Below, one piece after another: positions 37,146 to 45,261 of a stretch of DNA of 64,000 nt (within the stretch, counting starts at the first letter, position 1; every line of letters begins with the position of its first letter). The notes below the pieces were generated by a model. That model was given only the letters and a program-made list of their open reading frames with translations. It had not been told where the DNA came from and ran no database searches. The DNA comes from Verrucomicrobiota bacterium (lineage in GTDB: Bacteria > Verrucomicrobiota > Verrucomicrobiia > Opitutales > Intestinicryptomonadaceae): assembly GCA_023450935.1 (NCBI GenBank), contig JAEXGH010000029.1, forward strand, positions 1 through 64,000, written 5' to 3'. The position numbers were made by a program, and so were the translations under genes.

Positions 37146-38003
37146 ATGAGAAAAATAATATATACGGTATTGGCATTGGGCGTCGCGTTCGCAGTGTCGG
37201 CATGCGGCTCGTGTGAACGTGCGTCCTGCGCGCAGCAGGACGCCCCCAAGAAAGAGCGCAAAATTGCGGTTCAGATGTATACGTTCAAAAACTATACGTT
37301 TGAAGAATCCGTTCCGTGGCTCGCCAAAAACGGAATCCGCGGCTTGGGCATTACGGGCGGACAGATTCTTACTTCGAAGTATCCCAAACTGCGCTTCGGC
37401 CCGCAGATGAATGCCGAACAGCGCGCGTGGTTCAAGAATTTTGTAAAGGCAAACGGCTGCAAGGTTGTGAGCTTCGGTGTTGTCATTCCCAAGACGGAGG
37501 CGGAAATAAAGGAACTCTGCCAATTCGCGAAGGAAATGGACGTTCCGCTTATCCTCACCGAAAGCCCCGCCGAACTGCTTCCCGCATGGGAAAAATACTG
37601 CGGCGAAACGGGCGTGAAAATGGCGCTGCACAACCACGCCTCAAACAACCGCGCTAACAACTACTACAATCCCGACGTGGTCGCCGCCCTCGTAAAACCC
37701 TACAAGAACATCGGCGCGTGCCCCGACAACGGCCACTGGTCGCGTTCGGGCATCGATCCTGTCGCGGGCTACAAGAAGCTCGAGGGGAAAATTTTCGCCC
37801 TCCACTTCAAGGATCAGGCGGAATTCGGCAACATCAAAAACCAGTGTGTGCCGTTCGGAACGGGCGCGCTCGATATGAAGGGAATGCTTGCGGAGCTCGA
37901 CAGGCAGGGCTTCGACGGCTACTACATAATCGAATACGAAGCCAAGTGGGACGATAACATCGGTGACGTTGTGGAGTGCGCAAAGTATCTGCGCTGCAAC
38001 TAA
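37146..38003 (+). CDS. Sugar phosphate isomerase/epimerase-like lipoprotein
   Basis: 285 residues of the xylose-isomerase-like TIM-barrel superfamily (AP_endonuc_2). A lipobox, VSAC at residues about 17-20 after a hydrophobic stretch, suggests a lipid-anchored exported protein, as in several Bacteroidetes and Verrucomicrobiota paralogues. Barrel motifs include KIAVQMYTFKNYTFEE, ALHNHASNN, ACPDNGHWSRSG, ALHFKDQAEFG and YIIEYEAKWDD, which supply the usual metal-binding Glu, Asp and His set. It starts 18 bases after the glycosidase-like gene and precedes a terminator, so it is the last gene of that set. It could act on sugars released by the neighbour; this is inference. Confidence 0.82.
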   Translation: MRKIIYTVLALGVAFAVSACGSCERASCAQQDAPKKERKIAVQMYTFKNYTFEESVPWLAKNGIRGLGITGGQILTSKYPKLRFGPQMNAEQRAWFKNFVKANGCKVVSFGVVIPKTEAEIKELCQFAKEMDVPLILTESPAELLPAWEKYCGETGVKMALHNHASNNRANNYYNPDVVAALVKPYKNIGACPDNGHWSRSGIDPVAGYKKLEGKIFALHFKDQAEFGNIKNQCVPFGTGALDMKGMLAELDRQGFDGYYIIEYEAKWDDNIGDVVECAKYLRCN

Positions 38004-38019
38004 CATTTTTGCGGCATTT

Positions 38020-38047
38020 GCGGCGGGGTTTTTCTCCGCCTTTTTTT
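38020..38047 (+). terminator. Intrinsic terminator after the isomerase-like gene
   Basis: A short GGCGG/CCGCC stem around GGTTTTTCT, directly followed by TTTTTTT. Confidence 0.7.
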
Positions 38048-38137
38048 GCGCCTGCAACGGGCAAAAAAATGTTGAAGAAAAATCGCGCGGTGGTAGAAAA
38101 TCGGGGATAACAATTAGAAAGAAGGACTTTGTTTTCC

Positions 38138-39064
38138 ATGACAAGCGAGCGCGTGAAGGGGCATTTGTGTGTCCTTACGGCAAACACGATTTTCGGGGTT
38201 TTCATTCCGGTGTCAAAATACCTGATGAGCGGGCACATTTCGCCGTATGCGCTCACCATGTTCCGCATGCTGGGCGCTGCGGTTTTGTTCTGGACGGCAT
38301 CTCTGTTCGTGCGGGAAAAACGCGTCGATTTCAAAACGCTTTGCTGGTTTTTCTTTTTCGCGCTCACGGGAATTGTGCTGAATCAGGGACTGTTTATTTT
38401 CGCGCTCGGGCACACCTCTCCAACAGACGCGTCGGTTATCTTGACCGCCACGCCGTTCGCAGCGTTGTTCATTTCCGCAGCCTATTTGGGCGACAAAATC
38501 ACGCGGCGCAAGCTTGCGGGCATTTTTACGGGCGCGGCCGGCGCGGTGTGGCTTATTACAACGGCGGCCGGCGGCGGGGCGGCGGGAGGCTCGGGCTCTA
38601 TTTTCGGCGACGGGCTCGTGCTTTTTACCACGGTCTGCGCGGCGACGTATTTTGTGGTATCGAAACCGCTCGCGAAAGTGTATTCGCCCATAACGATGAT
38701 GAAGTGGATGTTCACTTTTTCGACACTGGTGTTCGCGCCGTTTTTCTGGTGGACAAGCGGCGGTGAACTCGCAGGGCTGGGCGCGCTTTCGGCTTGGGAC
38801 TGGACGGGCGTCGCGTATGTCGTGGCGGGTGCCACGTTTGTTGCGTATATGCTTCTGCCGATGGGCATAAAGAGAATGCGCCCGACTACTGTCGCGATGT
38901 ATATCTATGTCCAGCCGATAGTATCTTCAGTGGTGGCGATAGCCGTAGGTCAGGACGCGTTTATGTGGTCGAAACTCTTCGCCTCCGCGCTCGTTTTCGC
39001 GGGAGTGTATGTTGTTACTTCGTCTCCGCGCGCGGGCGACAAGTCGGTTGCCGACGAGCGTTGA
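38138..39064 (+). CDS. EamA/DMT-family transporter
   Basis: 308 residues with ten hydrophobic segments in two EamA repeats (residues about 8-140 and 150-295). FGVFIPVSKYLMSGHISPYA, TGIVLNQGLFIFALGHTSPT and DASVILTATPFAALFISAAY in the first half, and PTTVAMYIYVQPIVSSVVAI in the second, are typical. Substrates in this group are small metabolites such as amino acids, but cannot be predicted here. The ATG at 38138 is preferred over a TTG at 38129, because AGAAAGAAGGA lies at suitable spacing. A nitroreductase gene follows 19 bases later on the same strand. Confidence 0.9.
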   Translation: MTSERVKGHLCVLTANTIFGVFIPVSKYLMSGHISPYALTMFRMLGAAVLFWTASLFVREKRVDFKTLCWFFFFALTGIVLNQGLFIFALGHTSPTDASVILTATPFAALFISAAYLGDKITRRKLAGIFTGAAGAVWLITTAAGGGAAGGSGSIFGDGLVLFTTVCAATYFVVSKPLAKVYSPITMMKWMFTFSTLVFAPFFWWTSGGELAGLGALSAWDWTGVAYVVAGATFVAYMLLPMGIKRMRPTTVAMYIYVQPIVSSVVAIAVGQDAFMWSKLFASALVFAGVYVVTSSPRAGDKSVADER

Positions 39065-39083
39065 TTTTCAAAAAGGAAAGATT

Positions 39084-39611
39084 ATGCAAAAACAAAAAAA
39101 CAGTGTTATTTTTACGCGCCGCTCGATTCGCGCGTATGATTGTTCGAAGCGCGTTTCGAGGGAACAGCTCGAAGACCTGCTCGACGCGGCAATGCACGCG
39201 CCGTCGGCTATGAACGCGCAGCCGTGGGAGTTTCTGGTTGCAGACACGCCCGAATCGGTCGCGCTTGTGGTGCAGAACCATCCGTATTGCGAATCCCTCA
39301 AAGATGCGGGGGCGGCAATCATTGTGTGCGGAAATCTCGACAAACAGTTCAAATGCCCCGACGGCGGCTACTACCAATACGACTGTTCCGCCGCAACGCA
39401 GAACATTCTGCTCCGCGCAAAGGAGCTCGGGCTTGGGACGTGCTGGTGCGGAATCGCGCCCGAAAAGGCGCGCATAGCCGCGATGCGCAGGGCGTTTTCA
39501 ATCCCCGAAAATGTCGAGCCGATGGCTTTGGTGATTGTCGGGTATCCGAAGGAGGACCCGCAGGCAGAAGAACGTTTCGACGCCAGAAAAGTCCACTGGC
39601 AAAAATGGTAG
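39084..39611 (+). CDS. Nitroreductase-family FMN protein
   Basis: 175 residues from the ATG at 39084, which follows AAAAGGAAAG; the open frame upstream lies over the transporter gene. FTRRSIRAYDCSKRVS carries the FMN-contacting Arg-Arg-Ser, DAAMHAPSAMNAQPWEFLV the second flavin segment, and GLGTCWCG plus VIVGYP the dimer-interface end. Such enzymes reduce nitro compounds, quinones or flavins with NAD(P)H. The short length places it with compact NfsA/NfnB-like oxidoreductases of anaerobes. The physiological substrate is unknown. Confidence 0.9.
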   Translation: MQKQKNSVIFTRRSIRAYDCSKRVSREQLEDLLDAAMHAPSAMNAQPWEFLVADTPESVALVVQNHPYCESLKDAGAAIIVCGNLDKQFKCPDGGYYQYDCSAATQNILLRAKELGLGTCWCGIAPEKARIAAMRRAFSIPENVEPMALVIVGYPKEDPQAEERFDARKVHWQKW

Positions 39612-39817
39612 TCGGTCTTTCCTACAGATAGAATTTATCCAAAAACAACAATCCTTCCGAAGCGCGATTCGGGGGGATTTTTTTGCGCGCTTCAAAAAAA
39701 CGTTATAAAAAAACCGAGTATGTCGATACCCATTCAATCAAACAAACCGCGGCGGAGCGTGCGGAAGCGGGCTTGTTCAAAGCCCCGCGCCCGCCGCAAA
39801 AACACAAAGGAATTACT

Positions 39818-40402
39818 ATGACACTCGGAACAAGATATCCAACACTGGCGTTTCATACGGGCGGGGCGGGACAGGCGGAAGACGGCATTCCTCCGCAACC
39901 GTTCGAAACGTTCTGCTACGACTCCGCATTGATGGAGGCGAAAATCGAAAACTTCAACGTCGTTCCATACACGTCCGTTTTGCCGAAGGAGCTTTTCGGG
40001 AAAATATACCCCGTAGACAAGGTCAAGCAACACTTCAAGCACGGCGCGGTTTTGGAGGTTATAATTGCAGGCAACGGCGCGCATTCGAGCGAGCACCGCG
40101 CAATAGCAACAGGCGTGGGCGTCTGCTGGGGCAGAAACAAAAAGGGCGAGCTAATCGGCGGCTGGGCAGCCGAGTATGTAGAATACTTCGACACTTGGAT
40201 AGACGCCGACATAGCGCGCGCACACACCGAAATGTGGCTGAACAAATCGCTCAGGCACGAGCTTGAAATCCGCGGAGTGCAAAAGCACAGCGAATTCCAG
40301 ATTTTCAACAACTACATCAATATCGAAAAACCCTTCGGGTATTGCCTTACGGCGTTGGGCTTCCTCAATTTCGAATTCGCAGACCCCGTGGAAGTGAAGT
40401 AG
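39818..40402 (+). CDS. aaxB: Pyruvoyl-dependent arginine decarboxylase (AaxB-like)
   Basis: 194 residues from the ATG at 39818 (AAAGG ribosome-binding site), the size of chlamydial AaxB (about 195). [14 protein letters not shown] holds a Thr52-Ser53 pair; family members self-cleave at this Ser (Thr-Ser in AaxB, Ser-Ser in archaeal enzymes) to create the pyruvoyl group. [20 protein letters not shown] contains the conserved Glu of the active site. The reaction is arginine to agmatine plus CO2. The upstream open frame to 39683 is rejected because it adds 45 unrelated residues. The next two genes encode the matching antiporter and a porin, as in the Chlamydia aax locus. Identification is confident; the acid-resistance or immune-evasion role is inference. 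Confidence 0.92.
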   Translation: MTLGTRYPTLAFHTGGAGQAEDGIPPQPFETFCYDSALMEAKIENFNVVPYTSVLPKELFGKIYPVDKVKQHFKHGAVLEVIIAGNGAHSSEHRAIATGVGVCWGRNKKGELIGGWAAEYVEYFDTWIDADIARAHTEMWLNKSLRHELEIRGVQKHSEFQIFNNYINIEKPFGYCLTALGFLNFEFADPVEVK

Positions 40403-40411
40403 GAGGAGATT

Positions 40412-42046
40412 ATGAATAACGGCGAATTTTCGACGGGGGCAACGGGCGCGCCCGCGGCGCGTGGCGGCGGCGGGGCGTCGCGCAGGCTGGGGACTTTCGG
40501 CTTGGCGGCCATTGTGCTGAGCTCGATGGTCGGTGGCGGCATATTCAGTCTGCCGCAAAATATGGCGGCTTCGGCGTCGGTTTCCGCCGTTATAATCGCG
40601 TGGATTATTACGGGAGTCGGCATATTTTTCATCGCAAATACGTTCAGGATTCTCGCTTCGGCGCGTCCCGATTTGACTGCGGGAATTTACATGTATAGCC
40701 GCGACGGCTTCGGCAACTACGCGGGCTTTACGATAGCTTGGGGATATTGGCTGTGCCAGATTTTCGGCAACGTAGGCTATGCGGTCATCACGATGGACGC
40801 CCTAAATTACTTCTTCCCCGGGGTATTTGCCGGCGGCAACAATCTGTGGTCGATAGTCGGCGGTTCGGTTCTGATATGGTCGTTTAACTACATCGTCCTG
40901 CGCGGAATGAAACAGGCTTCGGCTGTGAATTTGATTGCGACAGTCTGCAAAATTCTTCCGCTTGTTCTGTTCATAATCGTCATGATTGCCGTCTTCAACT
41001 TCGACAAATTCACGTTCGATTTTTGGGGGCACGCCGCGGGGCACGACCTCGGTTCTCTCGGCGGCCAGATTAAAAGCACAATGCTTGTAACTCTTTGGGC
41101 GTTTATCGGCATAGAGGGCGCGGTTGTGCTTTCGGGCAGAGCAAAGAGCCAGCGCGATGTAGGGCGCGCCACGATACTCGGGTTTGCGGGCGGTCTTGTT
41201 GTTTTCGTGCTGCTGTCGATTCTGCCGTTCGGCTTTATGACGCAGACGGAACTCGCGGGGGTAGCCAATCCCTCCACGGCGGGAATTCTCGAGGAGGCCG
41301 TTGGAGCGTGGGGAAGCTGGGTGATGAATCTCGGGCTGATTGTCGCGATTCTTGCAAGCTGGCTTGCGTGGACTATGATTACCGCGGAAATGCCGTTTGC
41401 CGCCGCAAGGGACGGCGCGTTCCCGAAGGCGTTTGCCGCCGAAAACAAAAACGGCTCTCCGTCGGTTTCTCTTTGGGTTACGAGCTCGTTAATGCAGGTT
41501 GCAATGCTGCTTGTATACTTCTCGAACGACGCGTGGAATACGATGCTCAGCATTACGGGCGTTATGGTTTTGCCGCCGTATTTGGCAAGCACGGCGTATC
41601 TCTGGAAACTCGCCGAAAGCGGAAAATTGGACGGCGGCGCAGTCGCGGGGAAAACATACGCGCTTGTCTCGGGCATCTGCGGTTCGGCATTCGCGCTGTG
41701 GCTGATTTACGCCGCGGGGCTTGAGTATCTGCTGGCATCGGTAGTGCTTTTGGCCTTTGGAATTCCCGTGTTCATTTGGACGCGCAGAGAGCACAACCTG
41801 CCGGTATTTTCGCCCATGGAACGCTGCGCCGCGATTCTCGTTGCGGCGGTTGCGGTGCTGGCAGTGGCGTTGTTCGCAACGGGTAGGCTTTCGCTCAGCG
41901 GAAGCTCGACCGACACTCCGCCCGCGACGCAAACGCAGTCGGGTGTTTCCAAGCAGTCCAAGCGCGCCGTCCGCGCCGCCGCTCCGCTTACAAAACGCCA
42001 CGGGGAGAACGTGATAATCATCGATACTGTCGATATATTCGAATAA
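40412..42046 (+). CDS. aaxC: APC-family basic amino acid antiporter, probable arginine/agmatine exchanger (AaxC-like)
   Basis: 544 residues with about twelve membrane segments. The first helix, IVLSSMVGGGIFSLPQNMAA, carries the GGGIF substrate-binding loop of APC antiporters, and ILASWLAWTMITAEMPFAAA and DGAFPKAFAAEN follow the APA (arginine/ornithine) branch. A GGAGGAG ribosome-binding site lies in the nine bases after the decarboxylase stop, so the genes are co-transcribed. Substrate is inferred from that partner: arginine in, agmatine out. A soluble Thr/Pro-rich C-terminal extension of about 60 residues (from about 485) is unusual. ArcD-type arginine/ornithine exchange is the alternative, but no arginine deiminase genes are nearby. 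Confidence 0.85.
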   Translation: MNNGEFSTGATGAPAARGGGGASRRLGTFGLAAIVLSSMVGGGIFSLPQNMAASASVSAVIIAWIITGVGIFFIANTFRILASARPDLTAGIYMYSRDGFGNYAGFTIAWGYWLCQIFGNVGYAVITMDALNYFFPGVFAGGNNLWSIVGGSVLIWSFNYIVLRGMKQASAVNLIATVCKILPLVLFIIVMIAVFNFDKFTFDFWGHAAGHDLGSLGGQIKSTMLVTLWAFIGIEGAVVLSGRAKSQRDVGRATILGFAGGLVVFVLLSILPFGFMTQTELAGVANPSTAGILEEAVGAWGSWVMNLGLIVAILASWLAWTMITAEMPFAAARDGAFPKAFAAENKNGSPSVSLWVTSSLMQVAMLLVYFSNDAWNTMLSITGVMVLPPYLASTAYLWKLAESGKLDGGAVAGKTYALVSGICGSAFALWLIYAAGLEYLLASVVLLAFGIPVFIWTRREHNLPVFSPMERCAAILVAAVAVLAVALFATGRLSLSGSSTDTPPATQTQSGVSKQSKRAVRAAAPLTKRHGENVIIIDTVDIFE

Positions 42047-42054
42047 AACGCAAA

Positions 42055-42086
42055 GCGGAAGCCCGTCTACGGCTTCCGCATTTTTT
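42055..42086 (+). terminator. Intrinsic terminator between the antiporter and porin genes
   Basis: GCGGAAGCC pairs perfectly with GGCTTCCGC around CGTCTAC, followed by ATTTTTT. It separates aaxB-aaxC from the porin gene 24 bases downstream, so porin expression needs readthrough or its own promoter. Confidence 0.88.
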
Positions 42087-42109
42087 AACTTTGAACAATA
42101 TAAAAAGCT

Positions 42110-43360
42110 ATGAAAAAATATTTTACATTTGCTTTTGCTGCCGTTTGCCCGCCGTTTTTGTTGGCGGCGTCGCAGTCCGACAACTTCGCGTTTCCCGCGG
42201 GAAATTTCGGAATAGACTTTGTAAGTGCAAAAGTCGCCGATGCGAAGGCGGAAATATACGACGCCTCCGGAGTGGAGTTTTCGTTCGACTACTACGCCGA
42301 TGTTTTTTCCAACCCGCTAGGCGGCGTGGCGCAGGGGACGCAATACACGCACATAATGGAGTTTTCCGCCACTGCCGACCTGCAGAAAATCGTCGGGATA
42401 AAGGGCTCGAGTTTTACCGTTTCGGGTGCGTATAATTCGGGGAGCGATTTGTCGGGGAAAGTCGGCAACTTCTTCGCGATTTCCGAATCGAGCGTTACGA
42501 CTGGCTGGATGTTCTACGAGATGTATTACACACAGCAAGTCGAGTTGCCCAACGACGACACAGTTGTGGTGAAACTCGGGCGAATGTCGATGGACGACTC
42601 TTTCGCAAGCCTGCCCGTTTTCGGATATCTCGGCGGAGGCGCGATGGACTCCGTTCCCGAGGCGATTTTTTCGGCTTCGCCCTTTACGTCGTCTTCCATT
42701 GCCACATGGGGAGTTGTCGTAGAGTATCAGACATCGGAAAATCTTGCTTTCTCATACGGACTTTTTCAGACGCTTCAAAGCCAGAATTCGCCCGACTGGG
42801 ACGGATTCGAATTAGGCATACACCGCGACGACGGCTATATGATGCTCGCCCAAGCGCAGTGGACCCCCACGTTTGCGGGCGGTCTGCAGGGAATATACAG
42901 CGCGGGCGGATACTTTTTCGGCGGCTACGAGATGTCGTATTTGTCGGGCGCGGGCTCGCGCTCGAACGGCTACGGATTTTATCTTCAGGGTCAGCAGAAT
43001 GTGTGGGTTGACTCCGATGACTCGGGGAAATTTGTCTGCCTGTGGGCGGGTGTCCAATACGCGCCCATAACGTCGATAAGCACTGTTCAGTGGCAGCCGT
43101 ATGCGGGCGTCCAGATTCAGGGCGTGATTCCCCGCAGGAAAAATGACGCCATATTTCTTTCTTGGACAAGCGGCGTTTTCAGCGACGAATACAGGGGAGG
43201 AAACGCTTCGTGCGAAACTGTTTTCGAGGCGAACTATCTTTGGCGGGTGAACGAGTATTTGTCGGTGCAGCCTGTGATGCAGTATGTGTTGTGCCCGAAC
43301 GGGGATTCGGACATTGACGATGCTTTGGTTATAGGGGGGCAGGTGCTCCTCTCCTTTTAG
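42110..43360 (+). CDS. aaxA: OprB-type outer-membrane porin (AaxA-like)
   Basis: 416 residues with signal peptide MKKYFTFAFAAVCPPFLLAA. The body has alternating beta-strand patterns and OprB-family features: LKLGRMSMDDSFASLP-like and SIATWGVVVEYQTSENLAFS segments, GYGFYLQGQQNVWVDSDDSG, and a last strand ending in Phe (GGQVLLSF), the usual outer-membrane C-terminal signal. Chlamydial AaxA is an OprB-family porin for arginine encoded beside aaxB and aaxC, so context gives the likely substrate. The order here is B-C-A rather than A-B-C. OprB proteins elsewhere are carbohydrate-selective, so a sugar channel remains possible. Confidence 0.78.
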   Translation: MKKYFTFAFAAVCPPFLLAASQSDNFAFPAGNFGIDFVSAKVADAKAEIYDASGVEFSFDYYADVFSNPLGGVAQGTQYTHIMEFSATADLQKIVGIKGSSFTVSGAYNSGSDLSGKVGNFFAISESSVTTGWMFYEMYYTQQVELPNDDTVVVKLGRMSMDDSFASLPVFGYLGGGAMDSVPEAIFSASPFTSSSIATWGVVVEYQTSENLAFSYGLFQTLQSQNSPDWDGFELGIHRDDGYMMLAQAQWTPTFAGGLQGIYSAGGYFFGGYEMSYLSGAGSRSNGYGFYLQGQQNVWVDSDDSGKFVCLWAGVQYAPITSISTVQWQPYAGVQIQGVIPRRKNDAIFLSWTSGVFSDEYRGGNASCETVFEANYLWRVNEYLSVQPVMQYVLCPNGDSDIDDALVIGGQVLLSF

Positions 43361-43485
43361 AACGTGTGAAAACGGGGTTGATACTTCGTTTTGTAAAAAT
43401 TTTTGCTTGGTTACATAGGTTAACTATGCTCCCTGCGCAAAAATTTTTCAAAGCCTTGTCTGAACCCCGTTTTGACACGTTCTCA
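43361..43485. repeat. Large imperfect inverted repeat (about 125 bp), MITE-like
   Basis: AACGTGTGAAAACGGGGTTG at 43361-43380 is matched inversely by GAACCCCGTTTTGACACGTT at 43462-43481, with one mismatch. Inside, TTTGTAAAAATTTTTGC pairs with GCAAAAATTTTTCAAA, and the centre has CATAGGTTAACTATG. The whole unit can fold into one cruciform-like hairpin. It begins at the porin stop codon and shows no coding capacity. No target-site duplication could be identified with certainty. Confidence 0.75.
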
Positions 43486-43537
43486 AGAGGCGTAGCCCCT
43501 TGACCTGAACGTTCGCAGAACGTTCACTGTGTTATTC

Positions 43538-43562
43538 GGCGCGGTTGAACACCGCGCCTTTT
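43538..43562 (+). terminator. Intrinsic terminator downstream of the porin gene
   Basis: GGCGCGGT pairs with ACCGCGCC around TGAAC, followed by TTTT. Two more hairpins precede it (CAAGAGGCGTAGCCCCTTG at 43485-43503, and a GAACGTTC repeat pair at about 43508-43524). Confidence 0.78.
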
Positions 43563-43569
43563 CTGTTTG

Positions 43570-43747
43570 TATACGCATTGAACAAAGTTCAATGGCTTGA
43601 ATATTCTAAACATAAACTTTAATAGATAGACAAAGCGGAATTGGCTGTGTCAATCCGCGTCGCTTTAGGAAGGCTAAAAAACTTTAATCAGAGAGCAAAG
43701 GCATATCGGTAAAGCCGATTGCCGCCGCTTTCGGAAAGATAAAAAAC
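43570..43747. repeat. Palindromic interspersed repeat cluster before nfeD
   Basis: A partial copy (about 43573-43617, CGCATTGAAC with GTTCAATGGC) and two full head-to-tail copies: 43614-43680 (GCGGAATTGGCTGTGTCAAT) and 43676-43747 (GGCATATCGGTAAAGCCGAT). Each full copy is preceded by AAACTTTAAT and followed by CTTTAGGAA or CTTTCGGAA. The last copy is nearly identical in its core to the one at 26035-26093. Confidence 0.85.
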
Positions 43748-43782
43748 TTGTTTTTTGGGGGAGTATTTGATAGGGGTGAAGT

Positions 43783-44244
43783 ATGTTGAATGTAATTTTG
43801 CTGATATTGCTCGGGGCGGTGTTTATATTTCTCGAGACAATACTTGTGGGCGGTATTTGGTGCGCCGCGGGAATCGGTTTGTGCGCGTGGGCAGTGTTTT
43901 TGGCATATGCGGGCTTCGGGGTAGCGGGTGCGGTTGTAAGCTCGGCGGCTTCGGTCGCGGTTTGTGTGGGGGCGTTTTTGGTCTGGCTGTATGTTATTCC
44001 GAAAACGAAACTCGGGCGGAAAATATACCTTTCATCGGCACAGCAGGGGCGCGTTCTCAACGGGGGTTTCGACGAACTCGTCGGCAGGGAGGGCGTGGCG
44101 CGGAGCGTGCTTATGCCCACGGGGAAAGTCGAGATTGACGGGAAGCTTTTCGACGCCCGCTCGGAGTTTCCCCATATCGAAAACGGGTCGCGCGTGAAAG
44201 TGGTTGGTTCTGATACGTTCGGAGTTTTGGTAAAAAAAATTTAG
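43783..44244 (+). CDS. NfeD-like membrane protein (short form)
   Basis: 153 residues: two to three hydrophobic helices up to about residue 75, then a soluble OB-fold domain (GGFDELVGREGVARSVLMPT, KVEIDGKLFDARSEF, GSRVKVVGSDTFGVLVKKI). NfeD proteins are nearly always paired with SPFH proteins and are thought to organise membrane microdomains with them; floA follows after 15 bases here. The long form with a ClpP-like protease domain is not present. A repeat cluster ends 36 bases upstream of the start. Confidence 0.9.
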   Translation: MLNVILLILLGAVFIFLETILVGGIWCAAGIGLCAWAVFLAYAGFGVAGAVVSSAASVAVCVGAFLVWLYVIPKTKLGRKIYLSSAQQGRVLNGGFDELVGREGVARSVLMPTGKVEIDGKLFDARSEFPHIENGSRVKVVGSDTFGVLVKKI

Positions 44245-44259
44245 ATATAGGAAATAAAA

Positions 44260-45261
44260 ATGAATATATTGACAATAGTTATAGTGGCGGTTGCGATTGT
44301 CGCGTTTGTGGCGCTCGTGGTCGTGGTGTCGTTTGTGAACACTTGGCTTAAGGCGTTGCTTGCGGGCGCGCCCGTGAGCATGTTTACGCTCGTTGCAATG
44401 CGTTTGCGCGGTGTTCCCTACGGAATGATTGTGGACTCGCGCATCATGGCGGTAAAGGCGGGGCTTGATTTGACTATCAATCAGTTGGAGGAACACTATC
44501 TGGCGGAGGGACACCTTATCCAGACAATTCAGGCGTTGATTGCTTCGGAGAAGGCGGGAATGGATCTGTCGTGGAAGCAGGCGTGCGCCATAGACCTTGC
44601 AACCAAGGGCACGGCGAAAACAGTCGGCGAGGCGGTCAGAACATCAATCAACCCGAAAGTCATCGACTGCCCAAGCGCGGGCAGCGGCAGGACGTCAATC
44701 GACGGCGTGGCAAAAGACGGCATTCAGGTGAAGGTTCGCGCGCGCGTTACGGTTCGCACCAATCTGGACAGGTTTGTGGGCGGCGCGCAGGAGGAGACGA
44801 TTATCGCGCGTGTGGGCGAGGGCATCGTAACCACAATCGGTTCGGCCGACAGCTACAAGTTCGTGCTTGAGCACCCCGACAAAATTTCGCGCGTGGTGTT
44901 GGAGCGCGGGCTCGATTCGGGCACGGCGTATGAGATTCTTTCAATCGACATAGCCGACGTTGACGTGGGCGAAAATGTTGGCGCAAAACTTCAGGAGGCG
45001 CAGGCTATAGCCAACAAGAATATGGCGCAGGCGCAGGCGGAAATAAGGCGCGCGGCGGCGGTCGCGCTGGAGCAGGAAATGAAGGCGAAAGTAGTGGACA
45101 TGAAAGCGAAGGTCATCGAGGCGGAATCGCAGGTGCCGCTTGCCCTCGCCGAGAGTTTGCGTTCGGGAAAAATGGGTTTTATGGACTATTATAAACTCCA
45201 AAACATTCAGGCCGATACCGCAATGCGCGAAAGCATTTCGGACGACGCTCCCAAAAAGTAA
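44260..45261 (+). CDS. floA: Flotillin-like protein FloA (SPFH/band 7)
   Basis: 333 residues: an N-terminal membrane hairpin region ([20 protein letters not shown]), then the SPFH domain (about 60-230) with [20 protein letters not shown] and [20 protein letters not shown], and an Ala/Glu-rich coiled coil ([20 protein letters not shown]). Matches the FloA/YqfA family well in length and ending. It forms membrane scaffolds affecting fluidity and protein clustering. Upstream nfeD is the expected partner; its stop overlaps the next gene's start by one base (TAATG). Confidence 0.94.
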   Translation: MNILTIVIVAVAIVAFVALVVVVSFVNTWLKALLAGAPVSMFTLVAMRLRGVPYGMIVDSRIMAVKAGLDLTINQLEEHYLAEGHLIQTIQALIASEKAGMDLSWKQACAIDLATKGTAKTVGEAVRTSINPKVIDCPSAGSGRTSIDGVAKDGIQVKVRARVTVRTNLDRFVGGAQEETIIARVGEGIVTTIGSADSYKFVLEHPDKISRVVLERGLDSGTAYEILSIDIADVDVGENVGAKLQEAQAIANKNMAQAQAEIRRAAAVALEQEMKAKVVDMKAKVIEAESQVPLALAESLRSGKMGFMDYYKLQNIQADTAMRESISDDAPKK

